A DNA stretch of 33,717 nt from an uncultured Verrucomicrobiota bacterium. GTDB lineage: Bacteria; Verrucomicrobiota; Verrucomicrobiia; Limisphaerales; UBA9464. A program made the translations under genes and the position numbers. The stretch's first letter is position 1. Every line of letters begins with the position of its first letter. The notes under the pieces were generated by a model. The model did no database searches. It was not told the origin of the DNA and saw only the letters and a program-made list of their open reading frames with translations. Positions 1 through 6,581 of the stretch are shown one piece after another. The stretch covers positions 1-33,717 of the forward strand of contig CAIRNV010000274.1 of assembly GCA_903880005.1 (NCBI GenBank). Reading direction: 5' to 3'.

Positions 1-8
1 GCCCTTCG

Positions 9-111
9 GGTTGCTCCAAGATTGCCCCGGGGCTTCGTTGTTCGTCCGTCACAGACCGCTGCGGGTATGCTCCGTCCTCACGCCTTGCCCCGGGGCATTC
101 TTGGAGCAACC
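9..111. repeat. Large inverted repeat (hairpin element) downstream of the tolC-like gene
   Basis: A 25-base arm at 9-33 (starting GGTTGCTCCAAGATTG) is matched in reverse complement by 87-111 with one mismatch, around a 53-base loop. Each arm contains the self-complementary core GCCCCGGGGC. It lies 28 bases beyond the stop codon of the secretion operon, so it could end transcription of that operon, although no T-run follows. It could equally be a mobile or REP-like repeat: its loop faintly resembles the centre of the element at 33439-33605 (GCTTCGT, TTCG and CTCAC blocks in similar order). The fold is visible; the function is inferred. Confidence 0.7.
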
Positions 112-139
112 AAACACCAGCGATTTGTGAGACACGACA

Positions 140-1642
140 CTAGGGCTGGGGCGGCCGAGCAATGGCGGTGTCGTAGTCGGCGCGGGCGCGGAAGTACTCG
201 GCGAGAGCGTCGGCCTCGAGCACGCGGGCCTCAAAGGTGGCTTGCTCGCGAATCTGCAAGGCCAGCAGGTCGGCGGCGCCGCGCTCGAAAAGGGTCTTCT
301 CGGCCTCTTGCAAGTCCGAGGCCAGCTCGACGTTGAGACGCGTTTGACGGGCTTGCTCGAAGGCGGCCTCCCACGCGGAAAAGGCATCGCGGATGTCGGC
401 GGCGATTCGGTCGCGGGCGAAGGCCTCCTCGGCGCCGATCCGCTCGATTTGCGCCTCGACGGCCTCCAGCCGGCCCTGGGCCTCGCGCCGTTGCAGGGGC
501 AGCTTGAACTCGATCCCGGCCTCGACCTCGAGCTGGCTCTTGTCCTTGTATCGCTCGGCCCCGAAGTCCTGGCTCACGGATGCACCGACATCGAGGTTGG
601 GAAGCAGGTTGTTCTTGGCGAGGCGGCGGTCGATGTCGGCACGGTCGCGTTGGAGCCGAAGGCGACGCAGCTCGGGGCGTTGCACGCGGGCCGCGACCAT
701 GTCCGGTTCGACCCGCGCAGGATCCGGGGCAAGAACGACAGGGAATGCCTTGGGCAGGCGGTCCCGGCCCGGTGGCATGGGGTTGCCAAGGCCGTCGCGG
801 TGGAAAAGGGAGAGGGCGATGGCAGAGGCCTCGAAGCGGCGACGCGACTGGACCACGCCGATCTGCCGCGAGACCACCAGCCGTTGGTTGTCGGTGAGGA
901 CAATGGGGCGAATGAGGCCGGCATTGGCCTGGTTGGTGAGGGCTTGGCCACGATCAATGGCCACACGGAGAAGCTCCTCGGCGATCCCAAGGCGTTGACC
1001 GGCGCCGAGCCATTGCCAATACGCAAAGGCGGCAGCCCGGATGAAATCAAGCTGCTGCCGCTGGATGAAGGGATCGGCCAGCTCGCGATCGAGGCGGGCC
1101 TGGAGAAGGGCGGCCCGACGCCGGTCGATGGAGCCATCCCGCAGCAAGGGGATGCGGACGCCGACGCGCGGCTCGCCATCCGCCTGCGTCCGGTTCTTGT
1201 CGTAGTCAGGCAAGGTGCCACGCGTGAGACGGTAGCCGCCAAAGACAGAGCTTCCCCATGCGCCCAGGAACTGCTCGAAGCCGGCATCCAGCGTGCGGCT
1301 CTCGTAGTAGCCGGTGGGGTTTCCAAACGCCTTGGCGAACACGTTGAAGTCGAAGACGCCCTGGGCGCTGCGGAGTCGCCCGTTGGCGATGTCGCGCTCG
1401 ATCAAGGCCGCCAGGAGTGGCGGGTACTGATTGGTGACCGACCGCAGCACGTCGCCCAAGGCCAGCGGGCCTTCGACGCCCGGCGCGGCCGGGATGACGA
1501 CCGTCGGCACCTTGCCGGGGATCGCCGTCGCGTTGGTGGCGCCGGCATCCGCCGCCGTGTCACCGCTTGGGAAAGGTGCCGCCAAGGCCGCCCACGTGGC
1601 GGCGAGGAGCAAGGGCAACGTCGTGGCGAGGGGGTTCAACAT
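140..1642 (-). CDS. TolC-family outer-membrane efflux/secretion channel
   Basis: Outer-membrane factor of about 500 residues, the usual size for TolC-like proteins. Residues 1-21 form a signal peptide (a leucine/alanine-rich stretch ending ALAA). A proline/alanine linker follows, then the two-repeat, mostly helical outer-membrane efflux fold: alternating beta-strand segments (e.g. VFGGYRLTRG, VEAGIEFKLPL) and long amphipathic helices with heptad-like Leu/Ala/Arg spacing around residues 170-250 and 385-490. It is the last gene of a tight three-gene minus-strand operon, starting 3 bases after the adaptor gene stops. It should form the trunnion through which the ABC/HlyD pair exports its substrate. 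No substrate gene is visible beside it. The family call is firm; the substrate is unknown. Confidence 0.87.
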   Translation of the reverse strand: MLNPLATTLPLLLAATWAALAAPFPSGDTAADAGATNATAIPGKVPTVVIPAAPGVEGPLALGDVLRSVTNQYPPLLAALIERDIANGRLRSAQGVFDFNVFAKAFGNPTGYYESRTLDAGFEQFLGAWGSSVFGGYRLTRGTLPDYDKNRTQADGEPRVGVRIPLLRDGSIDRRRAALLQARLDRELADPFIQRQQLDFIRAAAFAYWQWLGAGQRLGIAEELLRVAIDRGQALTNQANAGLIRPIVLTDNQRLVVSRQIGVVQSRRRFEASAIALSLFHRDGLGNPMPPGRDRLPKAFPVVLAPDPARVEPDMVAARVQRPELRRLRLQRDRADIDRRLAKNNLLPNLDVGASVSQDFGAERYKDKSQLEVEAGIEFKLPLQRREAQGRLEAVEAQIERIGAEEAFARDRIAADIRDAFSAWEAAFEQARQTRLNVELASDLQEAEKTLFERGAADLLALQIREQATFEARVLEADALAEYFRARADYDTAIARPPQP

Positions 1643-1645
1643 GGT

Positions 1646-2998
1646 TCACCGCTTGATAGAGCCCGAGAACTTGTCGGGCTCGCGCACGTCCACCACGGGC
1701 GGGAAACCATTGATGCGGCGCCACACCTCGAACCACAACGGGACGCGTCGGAGAAGGACCCAACCGTTGGCGCGCACGCCCTGTCGGAGCCACCGGGTGC
1801 CCGGCCAACGCCTTTCGACGGACTTTCCGTCCTCCTCCACGACGTCGGGGTTGGGGGCCACCAGGACCCTGAACTGCCCCTTGCCGTTGTCCGTGGGATC
1901 CACCAGCACGACCTCGCCGCCAAACGTCCCCACGGCCACCGAAGGCCAACCCACGAACTGGATCGCAGGCCAGCCCTCGAATTGAACTCGCACCGGGCTG
2001 CCTTCGTGGACCACGCGACCGTTCGCATCCGTCTCCCGGGCCGTCACCAGGGGCATGTCGTTTCCATCCAGCCAAACCTCCACCATCCGGCTCTCCGTCT
2101 CCGGGATGATGGTGCAGAGAGGTGATCCCGCCCGCAGGAAGGTCCCCTCGGTGGCCTGCACCCGGAACACGATGCCGTCCCGGGGGGCCACCACCCGCTG
2201 CATGGACGTCTGCTGGATGAGGATGTCGAGGCTCACCACGGACTGCGCGGCCAAGGCGAGGTCCGACCGCGCGGATTCACGCGCCGCCTTGCTGGCATTG
2301 ATGGAGGCGAGGGCATCGGTCTCCGTGCGCTTCAGGTCCGCGTCCGCCCGGGCGAGCTCGGCCGCCGTGCGATCCCGCTCCAGGGTGGCGAGCTCGAACT
2401 CGCGCTGGGAGGCTAGCCCGCGCTTGTCGCGGTACAGCGACTCGATCCGGTCGAATTGAAGGCGTGCGGCCTCCGACGCGAATCGCGCGGCGTCCAGGCG
2501 CGTCTGCGCCGCGTCCATCGAGAGCGACAAGGATCGTTGCTGCTCGTCGATCTGCCGCCCCAGGGCGTCCAGCCGCTCCTGCACCGCCGCCTTGCGCGAG
2601 ATGGCCTCGGCCCGTTGCAGTTCAAGCCGCCCAAGCAGGTTGGGATCGTTGTCAACGATCTCGAACAACACCTCGCCCTGCTTCACCGAGTGTCCTTCCA
2701 CGACGTAGGACTTGGCCACGCGCCCGGGAAGCGGCGCCTCCACCGTCTGCACTCGGTCCAGCGGATCGTAGGCCACCACGCGCCCGCTGCCGCTCACGAA
2801 CTGCTGCCAGGGCAGGAACACCAAGCCCACGATGACGAGGAGGAAGAAAAGCCCCAGCAGCCGGGCCATGATGCGCGCGAACCGCACCGATCCCACCAGG
2901 GCAAGCGCCGGCAGATGCCCCCCCGTGTCGCCCAACGGCATCCCATCCAGCCCGGTCGCCGCCGCCTTCCCAAAACCCTGCCTTGGCATCGTCTTCAT
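1646..2998 (-). CDS. HlyD-family periplasmic adaptor (membrane fusion protein)
   Basis: Membrane-fusion protein of 450 residues. A cytoplasmic N-terminus of about 44 residues precedes one transmembrane helix (about 45-65, LLGLFFLLVIVGLVFLPW). Then comes the first half of a biotinyl-lipoyl-like domain (VQTVEAPLPGRVAKSYVVEGHSV region) and a long charged coiled coil (about 120-270) rich in Arg, Glu, Ala and Gln. The second lipoyl half follows (QRVVAPRDGIVFRV at about 285-300, then AGSPLCTI), with a beta-barrel domain at the end. This is the classic HlyD/EmrA layout that bridges an inner-membrane ABC exporter to TolC. The ATG lies one base after the ABC gene's TGA, so translation is probably coupled. 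The C-terminal 100 residues are longer than in a minimal adaptor. The role is inferred from the fold and the operon. Confidence 0.88.
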   Translation of the reverse strand: MKTMPRQGFGKAAATGLDGMPLGDTGGHLPALALVGSVRFARIMARLLGLFFLLVIVGLVFLPWQQFVSGSGRVVAYDPLDRVQTVEAPLPGRVAKSYVVEGHSVKQGEVLFEIVDNDPNLLGRLELQRAEAISRKAAVQERLDALGRQIDEQQRSLSLSMDAAQTRLDAARFASEAARLQFDRIESLYRDKRGLASQREFELATLERDRTAAELARADADLKRTETDALASINASKAARESARSDLALAAQSVVSLDILIQQTSMQRVVAPRDGIVFRVQATEGTFLRAGSPLCTIIPETESRMVEVWLDGNDMPLVTARETDANGRVVHEGSPVRVQFEGWPAIQFVGWPSVAVGTFGGEVVLVDPTDNGKGQFRVLVAPNPDVVEEDGKSVERRWPGTRWLRQGVRANGWVLLRRVPLWFEVWRRINGFPPVVDVREPDKFSGSIKR

Positions 2999-2999
2999 C

Positions 3000-5213
3000 T
3001 CAGTTCGATGGGTTGGTGGCCGGGGCCGGAGGCGTGCCGCCCATCCGCGCGAGGACGTTGCACCGGCGAATCACGTCGGGGTCGCGGCTAGCAACCACCA
3101 GGGTCCACGGGGCCTCCTTGCCAAAGATCGCCGGGGCCAGGGCATCGAGCGTGGCGGGCTCCAGTCCGTCCAACACCTCATCCAGCAAGAGGACGCCCGG
3201 CCGCCCCGCCAGGGCTCGCGCCAACACCAACCGCGTGCGCTGATGCCTCGACAACGGCCTGCCTCCCAGCATCAGCGGCGTGGCCAAGCCGGCTGGCATC
3301 GCCAGCACGTCCTCCAGCAAACCCACCGCGCGCAAGGCCTCGCGCGCCTCCTCGTGCCCCACGTCGCCCCGGCCCATCCGGACGTTGTCCTCAATGGAGG
3401 TGCTGATCACCTCATCCTGCCGCACAAACGCCACGCGCTGGCGCAACGCGGGCAATGACCATTGCCGGACGTCGATCCCATCCACGTTCACATGGCCCTC
3501 GGACGGCGACCGAAGCCCGAAGATCAACTCCAGCAAATCCGAGGCGCCGCCCCCTTGCGGGGACACCACGGCGGCGCGCTCGCCGGGTTGGATCACCAAG
3601 GACACCTCGTGCTCGGTTCCATGACGGAAGCCGCGCACCTCGATGCGACCCGGTCCCGACATCGTGACCGCCGACTCGCCGCCCACGCGCTCGACGCCGA
3701 GATCCACCAGGTAACCCAGCTTGTCGGCCGCCGTCAGGGCATCGTACCACGCTTCGAGGTGCTTCCCCAGCTTGGCGACCGACGCGAGCACCGCGTTGAC
3801 GATGAGCTCCGACGCCACGAGTTGCCCGAGGGTCAGCTCGCCTTCCAGGACGAGCATGCCGCCCACGACGAGCAGGGCCGACGACGCCAACGCTTGGATC
3901 AAAAGCAAGCCGCAGACCTGTCGCATCAACACGCCGAAGTGCTCCCTGCGCCGGGACAGGTACTCCCGCGCGAGGTGGTCGGCCCGCTCCGTCGCCATCC
4001 GGCTGCCACCCGGCGTCTTGAACACGTTCGGGAAGTGGGCCAACTCCTCCAGCCATCCCGCGATGGCGTACTTCGACATCGACTCCTTCACGCTCGTGCG
4101 CACGGCCCGTCGGCCGAGCGCGAACACCACCACCACGACCGCCGCCAGCATCACGAGGTCGAAGGCCAGCAACGAAGGATGGTAGAACGCCAGCACCACC
4201 ATCCCGATCACCGCCGACAACACCAAGTTGATGCCATCCAGCAAGAGCAACGACGCGCTCTTCTGAACCGTGGTCACGTCGAAAAAGCGGTTCACCAGCT
4301 CCGGTCCATGGATGTGATCCATCGCCTCGGCCGTCACCCGGGGCAGCCGGCAGGCAAGGTCGGCGACGATCCGGACGAACACGCGCCGCTGGATGACCTC
4401 GGCAAGATAGTGTTGCACGGCCCTCACGAAGGCCATCAGGCCCAGGAAAACCAACAGCGCCACCGCCAGCACCACCAGGGCCTGGATGAACAACGGTTGC
4501 TGCCCCCCAAACGCGATGTTGTTGACCGCCGCGTCCACCGTCAGCGGAACCGCCAGGTACAAGACGCCCGTGATGACCGAGAACAACAGGATCGCCCACA
4601 CGTCTGGCAACTCGGCACGCATCAGCCGGAACAGGCGCTGATGCGGCTCCGGATGCCCGTGACCGTGACCGTGCCCGTCGTCATGGCCTGGATCATGATG
4701 ACCCTCCAAGGGAGCGACCGGCATCGCAGGATGCACGACCAGGAAGTCCGTGGACTCGCGCGCGCTCGACAACCCCAAACGTCGCGCCAAGGCAACGCGC
4801 CCCACGTTCTCCCAGCCTGGCTGCCCATCCGAGCGACTCACGCGCGCGTCGAAGAGGCTCCTTCCCGCCAGCACGACCCAATCTCCGGCCGCCGTGACTG
4901 CGACGAAGGGATTGCTGGAGGTCGCCCGCCACACGGCGTCGGCCAACGGCATGCGAACCAAGGTCCCGCGCATCCCGCACGCCTCGGCCGCCGTCGCAAG
5001 ATCCCCAAGACCCCGAGCAGGATCATCGTGGTGCTCCGACGGGGAACGATCCAACCCGCGCAGCCCGTGGTCGGCGGCCGCCAAGGCAGGCACCGAACGG
5101 AATGGGATGCCGAGCAACCCCGCCAATTGCTCCAGGACGCGGGACAACCGGTGCGTTGCCGCAGGTCGTTGCGAGTCGTCGCCTGATTGCTTCGCCTTCG
5201 AGCCCGTTTCCAT
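3000..5213 (-). CDS. ABC exporter, type I secretion-like, with degenerate ATPase and C39-like domains
   Basis: A 737-residue fusion in three parts. Residues ~20-165 resemble the C39-like domain of peptidase-containing exporters (ATAAEACGMRGTLVRMPL, then a GDWVVLAG strand), but the usual His before the VVL strand is Asp and no catalytic Cys is seen. A linker at 172-191 carries eight histidines. Five or six membrane helices (about 205-475) form an ABC exporter core. The ATPase domain (about 520-725) has clear degeneration: the Walker A position reads SPQGGGASD (551-559) with Ala for the essential Lys; the signature is LSRHQ (654-658) rather than LSGGQ; the H-loop His is Ser709. The Q-loop Gln599 and Walker B Asp678/Glu679 remain. 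First gene of the operon with HlyD and TolC partners. It should reach the membrane, but whether it hydrolyses ATP is doubtful. Confidence 0.85.
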   Translation of the reverse strand: METGSKAKQSGDDSQRPAATHRLSRVLEQLAGLLGIPFRSVPALAAADHGLRGLDRSPSEHHDDPARGLGDLATAAEACGMRGTLVRMPLADAVWRATSSNPFVAVTAAGDWVVLAGRSLFDARVSRSDGQPGWENVGRVALARRLGLSSARESTDFLVVHPAMPVAPLEGHHDPGHDDGHGHGHGHPEPHQRLFRLMRAELPDVWAILLFSVITGVLYLAVPLTVDAAVNNIAFGGQQPLFIQALVVLAVALLVFLGLMAFVRAVQHYLAEVIQRRVFVRIVADLACRLPRVTAEAMDHIHGPELVNRFFDVTTVQKSASLLLLDGINLVLSAVIGMVVLAFYHPSLLAFDLVMLAAVVVVVFALGRRAVRTSVKESMSKYAIAGWLEELAHFPNVFKTPGGSRMATERADHLAREYLSRRREHFGVLMRQVCGLLLIQALASSALLVVGGMLVLEGELTLGQLVASELIVNAVLASVAKLGKHLEAWYDALTAADKLGYLVDLGVERVGGESAVTMSGPGRIEVRGFRHGTEHEVSLVIQPGERAAVVSPQGGGASDLLELIFGLRSPSEGHVNVDGIDVRQWSLPALRQRVAFVRQDEVISTSIEDNVRMGRGDVGHEEAREALRAVGLLEDVLAMPAGLATPLMLGGRPLSRHQRTRLVLARALAGRPGVLLLDEVLDGLEPATLDALAPAIFGKEAPWTLVVASRDPDVIRRCNVLARMGGTPPAPATNPSN

Positions 5214-5619
5214 TCGTAGGATGCACTTCCCGTTTCGACCCCGCCGTCGGCTGGCAAGCCAAACGCCCTGAAGCAGGGCGCTCGCTTCCCGAAATAATTC
5301 CCTTCGACGAGCCTGATGGACGGCTTCAACCCCTCATGCCGGCCCAGCCCGCAACGATGAATCCAATCCCTCGGGGTTTGATTTCATGCCCGTCTGCCAG
5401 CCTGGAATGGGATCTGCCGCGCCTTCATTCCCAACCAAAGGAATCACCTCGGCCGGGTCGGTTCGAGGCGAAACGCGCGGCAAGCTGCTGGTGATCGCAT
5501 CGGTGTCAAGGAATCGGGCCTTCCGGCGGCCGCCGGGAGGAAGGCCCTGAGTTATCAGCACTGCGAAGACGGCCTCGACGCACGTGGTCGAATGGCGGTG
5601 CCGCGCCGCCAAAAACGAT
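5214..5619. other. Intergenic leader of the secretion operon, no gene seen
   Basis: No convincing coding region: the open frames here show no recognisable protein pattern. A small perfect hairpin (CGCCCTG, loop AAG, CAGGGCG) lies at 5264-5280, within the probable untranslated leader of the minus-strand secretion operon and about 50 bases before its start codon. A short AT-richer patch (CCGAAATAATTCC, near 5289-5301) could be part of the promoter, but I cannot match a convincing -35/-10 pair. Confidence 0.5.
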
Positions 5620-5694
5620 TGGTGCCAGGGGGGAGAATCGAACTCCCGACCAAGGGCTTATGAGTCCCCTGCTCTACCGCTGAGCTACCCTGGC
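5620..5694 (-). tRNA. tRNA-Met (anticodon CAT), with encoded CCA
   Basis: On the minus strand the sequence folds as a complete 75-base cloverleaf. It has an acceptor stem GCCAGGG/CCCTGGC, D arm GCTC...GAGC with GGT in the loop, anticodon loop CTCATAA, T arm GGGAG-TTCGATT-CTCCC, discriminator A and an encoded CCA (5620-5622). The anticodon is CAT. A paired first acceptor base and no run of three G-C pairs next to the anticodon loop argue against the initiator. A lysidine-modified isoleucine tRNA cannot be fully excluded, but the CTCATAA loop is typical of elongator methionine tRNA. Positions 31 and 39 would form an A-G mismatch. Confidence 0.93.
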
Positions 5695-6581
5695 GACCGC
5701 GCGGCGGGTCGTAGGGCACGACCCGCGCGAGGCGCAAAAAATGCGCGGGATCACGCCGCCGCGGCAAGCCCGTTTTGCGAGATATGGAAATGGCGGGCAG
5801 GAACCCCTCGCCGAGCCTGATACCTTTCCCGCCTCTCCGGCGATGGCCCGCTCACCTGCATGATGAGGGAGCTGGGCCCAGCCCGGACAACGCGGTCGGA
5901 TCGGTGGTGCTGGCTGGATCTCCTTCCCCCCCACGCTCTGTACCTTGCCGATCATCCCGCAGACGCGGGAACGGTCGCCCACGCCTCGTCCGGGTGAAGA
6001 GTCTGCCGCCCCCCAAAAACGGAATTGTTCCAGCCCGGGCGTGAGAAGGCACGGAAGGCACCGGCGTGATCACCCTGGCGGACGGACTCGTGAAGGATTC
6101 ATGGGAATCCCGGCGATAGGCGCACGGACGCGTGCGTGCAGGCGCGGGAACGCCCGCCATGCCGGAAACATGGCCTGTGCCGCTCCTTGACACGATCGGT
6201 CGCGGTTGGGGCATGATGAAGGAGTGTTAGCCATGCGGCGCAGGGGATGAAGGCGGCCCGGCTTGGAAGCTTTCCGCGGCAAAAAACTTGATGGCGCGGC
6301 AAGGAATCCAACAAGACGGAGAGTCAGCGGGGCATTCAAGCCCAAGGTGGGCCAGACACGAACACCGGAGATGTGGCACGAGAGGATCCAGCGAACATGA
6401 CCTGCCCCGGCGCGTCGCCCCGGCCACGGGTCATGGCATCCTTGGATCGGTGCCCGTCACATTTGCCGTCACATACTTATCCATGACAAAGCAGGGACCC
6501 AGCCCAGGACAGGACCCCAAGAGTTCCACGTCCAAGACCGGGCGCAGCGGCGCGCGGCGGACCCCGCGCGGGAGTGGTGGC
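5695..6581. other. Long intergenic region without a recognisable gene
   Basis: About 890 bases between the tRNA and the helical-repeat gene. The several short open frames on both strands are proline/arginine/serine-rich and look like high-GC noise. An open frame runs in phase with the downstream gene from 6288, but its residues before 6582 look non-coding. I looked for tmRNA, RNase P and SRP RNA landmarks and saw none. A short GCGC-A/T-GCGC palindrome lies near 5732-5746. An unrecognised small RNA is possible but unsupported. Confidence 0.5.

Noticed and set aside
242-2125. 627-codon plus-strand open frame across the tolC/hlyD genes
   Set aside because: Antisense to two clear secretion genes and crossing their junction; composition is that of a shadow frame and it shows no signal, motif or ribosome-binding site.
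3462-5186. 574-codon plus-strand open frame opposite the ABC transporter gene
   Set aside because: His/Gln/Arg-rich product with no conserved pattern; a by-product of the GC-rich minus-strand gene.
5695-6581. A structural RNA (SRP RNA, tmRNA, RNase P RNA) in the long gap
   Set aside because: None of the conserved core sequences of these RNAs could be recognised on either strand.
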